Below are positions 10,306 to 23,500 of a stretch of DNA of 64,000 nucleotides, in pieces. The notes beneath the pieces are model-generated. The model searched no databases, was not told the origin of the DNA, and saw only the letters and a program-made list of their open reading frames with translations. The position numbers were made by a program, and so were the translations under genes. Within the stretch, counting starts at the first letter, position 1; each line of letters begins with the position of its first letter. The stretch is from Achatina immaculata (Eukaryota > Mollusca > Gastropoda > Stylommatophora > Achatinidae): assembly GCA_009760885.1 (NCBI GenBank), contig CM019713.1, positions 4,767,531-4,831,530 on the forward strand. Reading direction: 5' to 3'.

Positions 10306-13300
10306 ATTCGATTATGAACAAAACGGGGAAAAAAAATTCTGCTGTTTGGTCAGAATTTTCCTAGATTTGAGAGATATGTTAAAGAGACTATGGGGTAACA
10401 AAGACTTTTTCGTCAAAGATTTAAGCAAAGTGATGCAGTATTAAGATTTCTTGGGAGGTGTTCTGTTCCTAGCTAGCCATATGTATAGTAACAACTGGCT
10501 GCAGATAACATTTGTAGTCATACTGGTACCTATTAGGATGATGATATCAAGGCTAGCAAAGAGGTGTAGGGACATATTGGGTAATCCTTTGAGGGAGTGT
10601 GGAATTGAATAAAACAAAAAAAAATTGGGACTCCTTACTTTTTTGTGAAAACAAGACATTCTATTTGGGGTTTGAGGAGTAAAGGAAGAAGAGATCTTAA
10701 AGCTAAAAAGAAAAAATAAATAAAAGTCACATTTTTTTATCTGTCTTTGAAAAAACTGAGCAGTATAACAGAAATTAAAAGAAATACATCTCACAACCAC
10801 CTCCACTGTGTACGATTAAATTCCTCAGTTATAATTAAAAGCCATACACCTATATTATTTCATCTCAATGTTAAACTGCATTCATGAAATCGTTGAGAAA
10901 AAAAAAATTAAGAACTGGGGGAAAATATTTTTTTTAAAAATCACTGTATGCATTACAAGGTGAATTTCAGTTTCACTTACAGCATATGGTGTTTTATTAA
11001 TTACACTCTCCGATTCCAAGTCTGTGGTACATAAGCGGTTATCATATGAACAGATTTCTTTGTAATATACAACCAAATGATAGTGAAAAGACAGTTTGGT
11101 TTGATACTTTATTCAGTTTCTGCAAAAAAAAAAAAAAAAAATCACTTCAGAAATAAATGCAGAACTGCAAAGTCCATGTTAGTAAGTTATTACTTTTCAC
11201 TTCAAAAAATGGTAAAACAGACAGACACTGAAGAAAGCATGATGAAGTAGAGCTATTTATATGCATCTGTGATACAATCTTTTTTTCTTCACTCAGATAT
11301 GAAAGGATCATCTTTATTATTTGGTGCCATAATTATGCATTTGGCTCAGTCTAATCACATCAGCTGCATTTAGTTGTGTAACCACAATGCTTTGTCCAAG
11401 TAGATTTATATGTGTAGATGTACGGTGACTGTACAATAAGACTACTTCATGGGTGCAAGAATATATGCATTATGTGATGTAGTAATGAGTTTCTTGTATG
11501 AAGATGGTAGATAACAGTTCTTCTGAAAGATTCTGGGGAAAAGTAATGATAAACTGTCAAAGGACTAGGTTTTGAGAGATATGCATTCTTCACCATAGGG
11601 TCTGAGTTTAAAACCTTCACTCACATCAGGACAGCAGTTACAGACCTAGACTGAAGTGAAGGTGCCGATTTTTTTAACAAATCCAGCCAGAAAGAGGTAT
11701 CTAAAACTTACTGTATGGAACAATGGCAAAACGGGTTGACAGCTTACAATCCACCACAACACCCCCTAATGTGCTGATGACTGTTTTCAGACAAAAACCT
11801 AACACAGTAAAGCTCAGTGTATGGGGGTTACTAAAACACCTTTACACTAAAAACTTGTTTAGCTGTTACACAACACTGAAGCCAGCCAACACTCTGTACA
11901 GGCTGTTAGTTTGCCCTGCCACAGACCACTAAGCTGAAATGGAATGTTGGCTACAATATCTCTCCCTACCTCAAGTCCAAAGAAGCTGACTGCCATACTG
12001 TACATCATACCACTGTCAGGTTAAACAAATAATAAGAACTGCTTTACAGCTTAATATATTTCACACTTCCCAGCCATCCTGGCTCTAAACTATTCATGTC
12101 AATAACGGAACAGTAATGAGTATCCACAGCACAATTAAAACTCTGCCATTCTACAAAATGTGCAAGACAAAGAGTCCCTGCCTAATGCAGGAAATTACTT
12201 GTTTTTCTTGACTGTTATCAAAACAATGTAACCACTTCTACAAAGCAACAAAAGTTGGTATAAATTAGTGGTGAAATCAGTGAAGTGGACTACAGTTTAA
12301 TTTTTGAATATTTATTTCAGTACTGAGAATACAAAAGTTACATTGTAAGAAACAAGACATCTGGGACAGAAAGGGAAATGTAGCATTGAACATCTGCTGA
12401 AAAGCATTAAACAGAAAACAAATAATTTACACACACACACACACAAACACTTTAAAAACTTGAAGAAAATATGAATCTTATTATTACTCTTTTTTTTTTT
12501 TTTTGAGATATAAAGAAAGCAATCTATACATCAAAATACAAATTTGTTTTAAAACTCTCTCAATCACCTAACCTCCCATCTCTCTTATTCACATAAATTC
12601 ATACATGCGCATACACTATGTACTCTCTCTCTCTCTCTGATCTAGTTTAAAAGTAAATGCTCATATTCAGAAATGAGAATTGCTAAATACATGACTTTTC
12701 TCCTACAGGCTGCTATTTTACCAACAACTTAAAATTTTTGTTTTTTTTTCTGTGGTGTCTTTCAAGACAAGTGTCCTTAGTATTGGGCTACAGATATATA
12801 GAAAAGGAAAAAGAATACACAGCATTCAAAGTAACCAACAGAAAAGACACCTAGAACAAAATACAGGTGCATAAATATATCTGGCTCAACACAGGTGGTC
12901 CAGCAACAAGCCCTGACAGCGACTACACCGGCTGTGAATATATAAAGTTTGTTAATTCTGGAAGCCATAATAATGAACCCATGCAGGAAAGACCAAATCT
13001 TTGCCTTTAAGTCTTTCCCTTCCAGGCAACTTATAAAACATACATTACAATGTTAACCACATGCTGTTCAAGAAACAATGTCACAATTCACCACAAGCAA
13101 AAAATGCTATTCTCCAACTATTTTTCCATGAAAGGTGCAAGAACAAAGAATATCAATACAAAAGGAATTAAGAAAACGATCCAGTTCTAGAACAGCAAGT
13201 TATAACACAAAATCATTACATCCTAATCAGTTTCATATACCAAAATTACAAACCTTACAGAGGTCTGAATTTCCAATGAACAGTGAAAACTTTTATTGTT

Positions 13301-13789
13301 TACATAAAAAAATGAAAATATAATTTTTACTTAAAACTATACAAGCATCACTGAACTATAAAATTTTGCTAATTATATTTTTTTTTTAGAAAATGCTTGA
13401 CAAAACATTAAGTATCAGCGACCTTTGCACTTTACACAAGTACACTGACATGAATGTACAACTACTACATATATAGGTTGTAAACAACACTGTATATGCA
13501 TACTGATCTCTGTAAGCACCAAGTGAAAGATTAAAAAGTATGTGAAACTAAACTCAGAGAGTACAATACCACTGCTCGATCACTTATTGCATTTCTTAAA
13601 ACTATGAATATGCTCCTTTACATTTATTTCTCTTTGACAACAAAGCTATTTGTGACAGGCAGATCAAATTATACAAAGAGATTAAATATTTACAAATAAC
13701 TAATAAAGCTGCAGAAATTACACCAATGCCAAGACCACTTACAAACACACCAGTAAATTTCTCATGACAGCCTTGATCAGCACATACAT
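10306..13789. other. Unassigned AT-rich region downstream of SHOC2
   Basis: No coding gene recognised on either strand; the short open frames lack any family signature. It contains a CA run near 12430, CT repeat at 12624-12638, and poly(A)/poly(T) runs at 11125 and 12490. It could hold SHOC2 3' UTR or be intergenic. Confidence 0.5.
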
Positions 13790-14110
13790 CTTCTAAATGC
13801 CATGCCATGTGGCATAGGCGATCATTTCTCTCCACAATTTCCTGTCTTTTGCACTGATTATGAGATCTGCCGGTGACCTTCCTAGCCACACTGACAGCTC
13901 ATCCCTTCTCTCTCTCTGTCTCCTCTTCTCTCAATTTTTCCAGTTGCCACAGTGTTTTAATTTTTCTCTTCTCAGGAAATGTCCTTTAAATCTCGCTTTA
14001 TTTTTACTTTCATGAACCATGATGTCCAGAAGAGCCTGTAGCTCCCCTTCACTTTTAGCAATCAGAACTGTGTCATCTGCCTATCTTAAGTTGTTACGGT
14101 TGTAGCACAT
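13790..14110 (-). mobile_element. LINE family E fragment, internally deleted
   Basis: Minus strand reads NNLR, ADDTVLIAKSEGELQALLDI (the second RT catalytic region) and then jumps directly to FKGHFLRREKLKH and the terminus KDRKLWREMIAYATWHG. The same family at 25.3-26.1 kb has about 600 more bases between. Ends GCCATGTGGCATGGCA, shared with that copy. Confidence 0.82.
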
Positions 14111-15268
14111 ACATCAGCACTTTCATTTCAATGATGTCTTCTACTCATTATAATTAGTGGTCAACTAACTTGTTAGGAAAACTGAAAGAATGCATGGCTT
14201 CTAGGAAATCCCCAAAGCTACCTTTTGGGGAGGGGGGAAACGCATGACAGTGACTTTGGTCTTCCTACCTTGGTGACCTAACACAGACAGGATGACCACA
14301 GAGAAGAATATCACTTTCTACAATTATTCCACTACTACATAGCTCACTCAGCTATTAAAAAAATATATTCTAGCCCACCTTTCTTATCATCCTTACATAG
14401 GTAAGAAGTGCACAGTCAAATGTTATTTTGGGTTCACAATTCATCATATCAAAATGTACTGCGAAAACAAGAGACAAAGTATCCTTCATTGCTAAAATGG
14501 CACAAGAAAATTATCGTGACAATACTTCAAATGAAAAAATAAAACTGAATCAATAAAGTCTAGAACTAGGAGCTGGAAAAATTATTAAAAAAAAAAAAAA
14601 AACCAACATGACCTGATATATAAATATGAGCACCATATGGAAGTCTTAAAAAAAAAAAACCCTTAAATTGTGTTAAACATCAATTTTTAAATTCCTGTGC
14701 TGCATTATATCTCCTATCAACAAATGTTACTGTCTGATGAGTGAGCTTCATAAAAAATGTAATAATTTTGCCATCAAATGTTGCTATTCATTTGTGTGAA
14801 CCTCTCTAAAATGTGTTATTTATATTATCAATCAGTACTGCTTACATATACATTAAAAATTTTCTAAAAATATACATGTTACCTACTGTGAGATAGTACT
14901 GTTTACTTGCAAAAAAACTTTATTTTCACCAGAATGTCACAATTTAGTATCCACATTTTAGTCACTGTAGAGTTGTCTTGAAATAACTTTAGAATGCCAC
15001 CAAAATGCTCATTTTGATATAGCAAGTCACAATAGATGAGGTAACCACTTAGGTGGTGGTGATGATGATGACTGGTCACAGAGGTCCTCTCTAGATATCA
15101 CAACCCTTTATTACGAAAAAACACCAAGGCAGAATGTGGAATAAAATGCAGATAAATCCATGCTGGTGTAATGAAAGATACAGTTACCTCAGAAAGGTAC
15201 TGATAACAGCAAATTGCAGTCAATGTTTATATACCAATAACAGAAAGTGTACTGAATGTGAAGCAGGC
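14111..15268. other. Unassigned AT-rich spacer
   Basis: No gene recognised; several poly(A) runs (14585, 14648) and a GGTGATGATGATGA tract at 15056-15071. Confidence 0.5.
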
Positions 15269-15480
15269 AACTGGGGGGGGGGGGTGGAAGAAGACGTCAG
15301 GTCTGACAGTCAGTGGCCCACAGCTGACATGCTAGTGTCAGGTTGCAAAGCACAGCTGATGAAGGCCCCGGCCCCAGCTCTCCACTGGTACCCAGCCAAT
15401 GACAGCCCTAGCTCGGCTAACAGCGCAGGGATCACCAGAGTCCCCACTGTGCTGGAGACTAATAAAGAAATATTGCACAC
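15269..15480. other. GC-rich island of unknown nature
   Basis: A G-run (15272-15283) starts about 200 bases of clearly higher GC in an otherwise AT-rich region, with open frames on both strands (plus 15134-15517, minus 15310-15546). Neither frame shows a family signature. It may be a mobile-element body or an exon fragment. Confidence 0.35.
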
Positions 15481-15489
15481 CCCTTGCTT

Positions 15490-17044
15490 TTTTTTTTTAG
15501 CTTCACTCAGAGACTGAAAAGAAGAAAAACCATAACCTGCTTCCAATCCGACATGTGCCTCAATATCTTCACTGCATCAATTGCAAAGGTAGCCATGCTC
15601 GCAGATCCATGGAGATACAAGAAGGAAATAGAAGAAACAGACAATCATTATTAGTTCATAACGAGTTAAATCTGGGGATACATACATTTGGCAGGTTCTC
15701 TAATCCTTTCCCCAAGACCAGCAAAAATTTACAGGCTATAATATACAGATGAAAATACAACTTACACAACACATAAGCAATGTCACACAATGTCCAGAAA
15801 GTGAAAAAAATGTTGCAATATAGAAAAATATGAAACAGTTACATCCATCTAAATGTAATCTACAGCTCAAGCTGGTACGCTCATCATTTTTTAAAAACTG
15901 GAATAGGGACACACACACACAGACTGTAAACACATGCACAAACATGTGATTTACAACATCAAGCACATTAAGGGGATTACGGACTGTAACAAACAGAAAA
16001 TTATATCTACAAACAAAAATATGCTCTAATCACTTGAACATAAGATTATCATAATCTATTGGAAAATAAACAGTTTAGATGAAGCCCTACAACAATCAGA
16101 CTATCTTTTAAAATAAAAATAAAAAAGGAAACAGCACTTTCCAGGCTGTATTGTTAACCCTTTAAACCCCAAAAATCCCCACAAAAATTGAACAAATTTA
16201 TTGCATTTCCAAAAATTCTCACTACTGTGGAATTCCACCTACACCCTTGATCAAAAAGTTATGTCAGAATTGATCTACAATATTTAAAATAATTCAACAT
16301 TATTTAAAAAAAACAAAGGGGGGGGGGGTGTAAGATCACAGAACTGTACTGTGTGTGCTGATGCACCTGGAGGCATCTACTCTCCAGGATGCTTGGGATT
16401 CTGTCTGGATGAAATACACTCCCATGATTCTGAAAACAAATTAAAAAAAAAAAAACCCACTCCCACCTTCCCTCCCCCAATTAAAAAAAAAAAAACATAC
16501 ATATATAAGCAACTAATCAATTTTACAAAGAGAAAGAAATTCATGCCCCCAAAACACTCATCAAATATTTTTAGGATTATTCCCATTAGATCAAACAAGA
16601 GCATGCTTTGTATATTCATCTTTTTTTCTCACCCTCATTATATGTATTAAATATAATGCATTCCACTACTAAGCAATAAAAATGTACTGAAGCACAAAAT
16701 ATAAACTTTCTTCCATTATAAAATTATGCAGGAAATGTAAAAGTTTATATTCATTCCTATTCCAGTCCATTCTGTTTTCTGGTATAAAAAAAAAAAAAGG
16801 TACGACAAAATGCACTGTAGAACTAGAACTGGCTGATTTGTATAAATGATAGCATGTAGAGGACTTTGTTCTCTCAAAAAATGTATTACCCATGTAGAAT
16901 TCAACCTAACCTCTCATCATCTCTTGAGAGAACCATCATATGCATAATCCCTAAAAGAGAGTACAGCAAAATACAGACAGGAAGGGGTTACAGATAATGC
17001 TATTTTAAGCAACACTGAACAAGGTTACATTCTCATTTACACTA
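15490..17044. other. Unassigned AT-rich spacer
   Basis: No gene recognised; holds CA repeat at 15911-15922, poly(G) at 16318-16328 and several poly(A) runs. Confidence 0.5.
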
Positions 17045-17080
17045 TTACTCTATTCTATATATGCTAGGGGACCTATCAAA
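17045..17080 (-). CDS. SHOC2: Candidate terminal coding exon of SHOC2 (11 codons and stop)
   Basis: After a fair acceptor (TGGTCTGTCAG) the phase 0 reading is FDRSPSIYRIE then TAA. It has the right length, the leading Phe and a Tyr-Arg pair at the position of the human tail FLKMQGPYRAMV. The resemblance is weak and no closer match to FLKMQGPYR was found anywhere from 1 to 20.3 kb. It could be chance. Confidence 0.22.
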   Translation of the reverse strand, partial: FDRSPSIYRIE

Positions 17081-18640
17081 CTGACAGACCACACAAGACC
17101 ACCTCATAATGTGGTAAATTTTAAAGACCTTTAAAAATTTCCCATTATAGAAATATTCACTTAATCATTTGTTTTTTCACACATAAATGCCTGTTTCTTT
17201 TTAAACTTAAATCTTTTACTTTGTGGCCTTTCAAAAAAAAAAAAAAAAAAGCATATTCCATATATTTAGTTCCCAAAATTGCAGCTCTACATATTCATCT
17301 TTTTCTGTTCTTTTTTTTTCCTTAGAAACTTATGTAATTAAAATTTCAAATTATTTCCAATTTCAATGATTATTTTACATTTTTAAAAATTATATTTTGC
17401 ACATAACACATAATTGTGACCTTATGACCACTTCAAAAAAAAGTACCTTTATAGCAAACTCTTGAGCAAGCACACACATCCACACAAACAAAAAATATTT
17501 ATATATGTCCTTTCCAATCACAGCCATAAAATAATTTCTAAATGCAGACTGAAGATATTTTACACATAAACAAAATAAAACCACACACACATTCATACTT
17601 CAGATATTGCATCTTTCTGTTAACACTTGTAATTGCAAATATACCTGCACATCTGCTTTCACAAGCATACAGAAAGAAAACACTCTTTTCACAGTTAAGA
17701 AGGAAAGAAAAAAAAAAAAAAACAAAACCATTCTCCTGCAATACCCAAACATATTAAATTGGGTGTTAACACATAACTCATTATTACCAGCAACAGCACA
17801 TATTTGATTTTTTTTTTTTTAAATGCACATAAAACTACAATACAGTGAACCAAAATACAACACCAAGCAACTAACAGTCAAATTTTGGGGTGTTTTTCCT
17901 TCCTCTAAAAGCCATACACTTAAAATGCATACAATCCTGCCTTTCTGCCATTATAATTTTATTAAGTCTGTGAATGAGTCACCCTCCAGGACACTTTACT
18001 TGGCCATGAAAAAGGGGATTACTCCAAAAGAAATTTATTCATGCAAAGCTTCAGCTGTTAAAATTGGTATTACTTCACACATATTTTCAAAATGAAAGGC
18101 AACAAATAACTTGTATTTTTTAATGGGAAATAAATGGGCTTACTTATGCACATTTTGAATTTCTAAAAAAAAAAAAAAAACTTAACAATAAATATATGAC
18201 AGCTAGCTACAATACTGGATCCATGAATATCCTCCCAGTCATGAAGGTTGAGTACCTGTGTGTCTGTGTGTGTGTGTGTTTATTTCTCACAATTTTCACA
18301 CAATGAGAGCTGGCTTGAACACTGGGAGGGCAGGGTTACGTGTACTGGCTTTGAAGTTTCAAGTACTGTAGATGGAAAATATCAAAGAAATTTTTTTTAA
18401 AAAGTGTGACACACCAGTGAAACAGATTTATTACCACACATTATCATGGAGCCATTTTAAAGCAAAAGAAAAACATAAACTATTGTGGATATGTCAATAT
18501 ACATGCATAATGTTTGTAACTTACTTCAAAGGTCAAATATAAGAAAATGTAATTCCTACAGTCACAAATGGAACACTATTGTTTCTAATATGCATTAATA
18601 ATTTTGTTAAGAAATAGTTCGCTCTCTCTATCAGTCAACT
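17081..18640. other. Unassigned AT-rich sequence, probably SHOC2 intron or 3' region
   Basis: No signature recognised. Contains poly(A) runs at 17231 and 18165 and a TG repeat at 18259-18280. Confidence 0.5.
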
Positions 18641-18644
18641 GCAT

Positions 18645-18929
18645 GTTACTTGCAGAACTTTGCCTCAATAACAGCTCTCCTGTAGTCCTCTCAGTTGTAA
18701 GCAAGATGCTCTGCTGCTGATGCATCCATTCGCAAATCATCAACGATGTCTTGCAGCCAGCTTCACCTTGGTCTTCCTCTCTTTCTTTTTTCCCATTATG
18801 TACCCTTCCAAGACGGTTTTTTTCTAAATTATCATGACGTTTAATATGTCCAAAATATTTAAGTTTTCTCTGTTTAATCCTCCACACTAGCCAACTTTCT
18901 TCAATATTAAGTTCTTGTAGTATGGATAT
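18645..18929 (-). mobile_element. LINE family F, 3' part (split by LINE D)
   Basis: Minus strand reads [16 protein letters not shown], then a frameshifted [25 protein letters not shown] and REAKFCK-like residues. Its 5' continuation is at 19810-20075, on the far side of the inserted LINE D copy; the target duplication GTATGGATAT flanks the insertion. Confidence 0.88.
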
Positions 18930-19809
18930 GCAAAGAACACACCTCCAACAGCTTTAGGGTACAAACAGGAGTAAAGCAGGGATGTGTACTACCACCAACA
19001 TTTTATTTTAGCAGCAGACTGGTTACTGAAGGAGGCAACATCAGATAAACGCAAAGGATTACAATGGACACTCAACACAGTGCTGGAGGACCTTGACTTT
19101 GCCGACATTTGTCTACTGTCAAGCAGGCACAAAGATATGCAAGATAAAATTTTTAAAAAGCTAACTCAGAATGCTAACAATATAGAATTAAAGATCAATG
19201 TAGGAAAGAAAAAGTTAATGAAGCAAAATGTGAACAACAGAAATGTACTCAGAGTAGATAACAAAGTTAGTGGAGGAGGTCAACAAATTTGTATACCTTG
19301 ATATCAGAGTAACAGAAGATGAAGACAGCACAAAGGACATCAACAACAGACTTACTAGAGCAAACCAGGCTATTGCAATGCTGCAGATTATATAGGAATC
19401 TAAAAAACTAAGCACGAAGAAGAAAATTATTATATTTAAGAGTAATGATCTAAGTATACTACTCTATGGAAGTGAATGCTGGAAAATCACCAAAACCAAA
19501 TGAACAACCTCAGAAATGCAGATGAAGCCAATAACAGCAATTATTTATGAAAGATACTGGTAATGGCTGGGATGTGTGTTCTGAATGACTGACAACTCAC
19601 TACCAAAAACAGCACTAAGATGGACACCACAGGGGAACAGAAGTAAGGGTAGACCAAAGGAGACACGGAGAAGAACAAAAGAGAGGATGTTGAGCAACAG
19701 AGGGTTCACTTGGGCAAGAGCAGAAAAAAAGGCAAAGGACAGGTGTTTGTGAAAACCTTGTGGAAGCCCCATGTGTCTTAGGCACTTAAGGTTCAGAGAG
19801 AGAGAGAGA
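18930..19809 (+). mobile_element. LINE family D copy 1, 5'-truncated, with 10-base target duplication
   Basis: Encodes degraded reverse transcriptase: VQTGVKQGCVLP, LQWTLNTVLEDLDFAD (catalytic, second Asp lost) and a C-terminus with ALRWTPQGNRSKGRPKET. It ends in GGTTCAGAGAGAGAGAGAG, a GA repeat tail. Perfect 10-base duplications GTATGGATAT at 18920-18929 and 19810-19819 flank it. The insertion lies in reverse orientation within a family F LINE. Confidence 0.92.
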
Positions 19810-20075
19810 GTATGGATATATTTGTTTGGTTTTTTTTTGTCCACGATATTTGAAGAACTCTTCTGTAGCATTTATATTCAAAGGCATTTATGTGTTTCTC
19901 AGCCGTTCTGCTAAGTGTCCAGGTCTCACAAGCTTATGTTGCAATGGGAAAGATGCATGCCCTTAAAAATCTTATTTCTGTAGTTCTGTCTGTTCCTCTC
20001 CACAGCTTCTTTAGTTGTTTTATTTTCTGAAGAGCGACAGATGTCCTCCTTTTAATTTCCCTCATTCGTATATCT
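19810..20075 (-). mobile_element. LINE family F, 5' part of the copy split by LINE D
   Basis: Minus strand reads [33 protein letters not shown], and [14 protein letters not shown], up to the target duplication. It corresponds to positions about 32960-33240 of the plus-strand copy. Confidence 0.85.
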
Positions 20076-20337
20076 ATATACAGTAATATAATAATGGCAA
20101 TCAAATACTATTTCCAAACTGTTTTACAATGTGAATAAATAATAACAAATAACATTCTGGTTTCATATATCGCACATGTCCCTCCACCAACACCAAAGAT
20201 AAAACTCATAATAAACTCACAACCTTTACAACTATTTTTACAGAATGTGTCAAAACAAAATGACCTGTTATTTATTCCAAGGCAAATCTCACCACTTATT
20301 GAAATCCTAGTGGTGCAAAATCAGTGTGCCTGCTTAC

Positions 20338-20507
20338 CTGTATAACTAAAGAAGGACCACGGGCCACAATGTCCGCTGGGATCTGACTGAGTGGGCAGTT
20401 CTCTATGGACATAATCTGTAGGTTTGTGCAGAAAGCCAGCTCACTGGGCAGACTGTGCAACTCTGGGTTGTCATTAATATACAAAGACTCCAAGGACTCC
20501 AGGGCTC
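20338..20507 (-). CDS. SHOC2: SHOC2 coding exon 15 (residues 539-595)
   Basis: It encodes [20 protein letters not shown], then [10 protein letters not shown], ending GPSLVIQ at donor CAG|GTAAGCAG in phase 0, exactly where human continues FLKMQGPYR. Reading through the donor would add 13 residues ([13 protein letters not shown]) and stop, a possible intron-retained end. Acceptor TTTGTCACTTGAAG. Confidence 0.97.
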
Positions 20508-23500
20508 CTTCAAGTGACAAAGAATGCAGATGTTTAAAGGCTAGTGTCCACAAACATAAATAGAAGAGGCTGAAAATGCTTCTTCAAACCATATTATAAT
20601 ACATTTATGACTGGCAATATCGTATATTTTAGATATAGACTTATGATTGGTAATACCATAGTTTTCTGATAATGAATTTAAAAAACTGGCAACGCCGTAG
20701 TTTTCAAATAACAGATGTGGTACAGTTTTCACCTTGTTAGACCTTTTATGTAAACTGCTTATGCTAAGGTGAAGATCTTGTAACAGTCATGACATCAAGT
20801 GGGGAGTACTGCAGTTTTCCTTAATTCCCAGAATGAATTTATGAAAAGGCTATCCCGCACTAGTTGATCAGATATCCCTCACTGGTTGACCAGGTTACAG
20901 TTTAAAACAAAAAAAACCCCACCCACACACCAGAAAAAAAAAAAAACATTTCATTTACCCTGTCAAACAACAACAAAAAAATCATCTCATAATGAGCAGG
21001 CCATAAAATGTGACAGAATCTGAAAGCTCTGACCACATAAGATAAGGTCTTATCATATTACAAGACTGCTGAAATCACTAGAAAAATGAAAGTTGCCTTA
21101 ATTTAGATCTCAAGATTTTGTGTGGCAGGTTTTGGAAACAAAGAATGAAAAACATTTATTCAAGCCTTCCCTATTAGTTACAGCTGAACTTTTCTTGTCC
21201 CTCCAGGTTTTATTGCCATGGGAAACAAAAAAATGTTTAATACATGCATAGTTTTTTTTTAAATTAACAAGGACAAAACAAAAATAATGAAACTTTTCGT
21301 TAATCAACATGGAAAAATACATGTAGAAGGGACAGATATTGAAAAAGAAGTCAATCAATTTGCATACCTTGGCAGCTACATAGACCAGGATAGTGACACC
21401 AGAAAGGAAGTTAGAATTAGAATTGCAACAGCAGCAATGATCTTCAAGGATCTTGAGAACATATGGCATTCAAAAGTTATAAGCACAAAAACCCCAAGTT
21501 AAGATTACTCAATTCAAATGTAATATCTACCCTTATTTATGCATGCAAAAGCTGGAAAACAACTGAAGAAACAGACAAGAAATTAGACTCATTTGAAAAC
21601 AAATGCCTAAGGAAAATACTCGGCATCAAGTGGAACGAATTCAAGAACAATGCAGAGATAAGACAGATGACCAAACAACAACCAGTCTCATGGGTGATTG
21701 GGAAAAGGAGATGGACATATGTTGGTCACGTGATAAGAAGAAACAGTCAGAGAATCCCAAATCAAGCTATAAAATGGAACACAACAGGCCAAAGAAAAAG
21801 AGGCAGACCACGTGAAACTCTAAAGAGGATATTGTTAAGAGAGGCCAAACAGACATAAAATCCCTTGATGAGGTTGAAAAGCTCACTGAAAACAGGAAAA
21901 ATTGGCAAACTACCTTGCGAGCCCCATGTGACATTTAATGGCATGGGAAGGATATAAGATATATCAGACAGTTTTTCTCTGTACGTTTTACATCAACATA
22001 AACATCTACCTCACTGGCCTGGCTGTAGAGGTGGCCTGTTTATTAGGAGCACCATCTGTGACTTAGGACTGGGCTCTGCCTGGATTTAGTTTGCTGGCCC
22101 CTAATATCAGCTTCATTTCTTTTAACACAATCATCATCTTTGCTTCTCAGTAAGTTTACAATGCCAAAAACTGATACACATGTCTACATGTGATATAGTT
22201 ACATTTCTCTGAACATTTAAGTATCTCATAACAATCTTCCTTAAAAGATTAGGTAGTCCACTCACATTCTTCCTAATAACAGAACTTCTCATATTTTCTT
22301 TTTCCTTTCATGTGCCTAACACCGTATCCCAAATATGCCTTAATGGCACGGAAACAGGAATTTTACCTTTACCTTTTAGATCACCAAGGGACAAAGACAA
22401 CAAAAAAAAAAAATTACATAAATTCTCTTACCAATTTCCATTGGAAGTGAAGTCAGGTTATTCTCGCCTGCACCAAGATATTGCAAATTCTTTAAAAACC
22501 TGATAGGGAGAATGTAAGATCATTAAAAAAAACATGCCCCCAAAACAAGAAAACTGCAAACACAGTCAATGTCACAGCACATGCAACCACAGGTATGATA
22601 TCAAATTATCTGATCTTTTAGTTGCAACATTTACAAAAAAATCACTCTGACCACCCAAAATGACAAAAAAAAAGTACTTTTCTGAATTGGCTGAAATACT
22701 CTTCTGCCTTCTCATATGAACCATGCAAGGCTTTCAACATACTTGGGTTTTTGGTTTGTTTTTTTTTTTTCACTTCTTTATGTCTCTTTTAATGCTGTTC
22801 TCTACCTCTTCTGCTTTTTCTATTGTTTTTTCATATTTTTTTCTTTTAAGACTGATACTAATAACCTGAGTTGGCTTGTATGGTTATTATATATCACAGA
22901 TTTTTTTTTTCCCTCAACAGAACATGTTATTCTTCATTCTCCCTGCTGCTGTAGATGAAGAAACCCAGCTTTATGCTTTGGGAAAAGTACAAGTTACTTG
23001 CCATTACCAGCAGCGGGGGGGGGGGGGGGGAAGAGGAGGAGGAGGAAAGAGAGAGAGAGGAAAAATCCATAAAATTGCTCAACTGTTTATTGCATTCCTT
23101 CACATTCAATTATTACTTTTTTTTTAAGACAAGAATTAATTTAGCACTGCAGTGGCATGGTTATTAATGAGTGTAGCTTGAAGGAACCCCGTTTTTTTTT
23201 TTTTTAAAAAAACCATGTAACAGTATAAATTAATAATGTAATCTGATAAACTAAATTTAAATATAGTACAGACTCATGGTAACAACAAGAACAACATATC
23301 TGTTCACATATTATGGAAACAATGAGAACATACCCTATAGTTCTTGGTAATGAAGTTAACTGGTTGGATTGAACAATCAACTTCTGCAGTTCCTGTAAAT
23401 GGCCTGATCAAAAGAACAAAACAAAAATAAATATCTGCATTATAACTGTGTCCATCAGAGATGCATGTGTGTACGAGGGTGCACATGATAAATGCACAGT

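Noticed and set aside
11580..11625. Acceptor-like CTCAG followed by a Pro-Tyr-Gly reading (minus) as the SHOC2 tail
   Set aside because: It lacks the leading FLKM-like residues and the reading continues without resemblance.
16196..16215. Minus-strand FLEMQ followed by a stop
   Set aside because: There is no acceptor in phase 0; the bases before it are GAGAA, without a pyrimidine tract.
17379..17392. Minus-strand FLKM reading as the SHOC2 last exon
   Set aside because: It arises in AT-rich sequence, has no AG acceptor in the needed phase and is followed at once by a stop.
18080..18166. Minus-strand KFKM after a strong poly(T)-AG acceptor
   Set aside because: The acceptor is good but the following residues (CISKPIYF) bear no relation to the SHOC2 tail.
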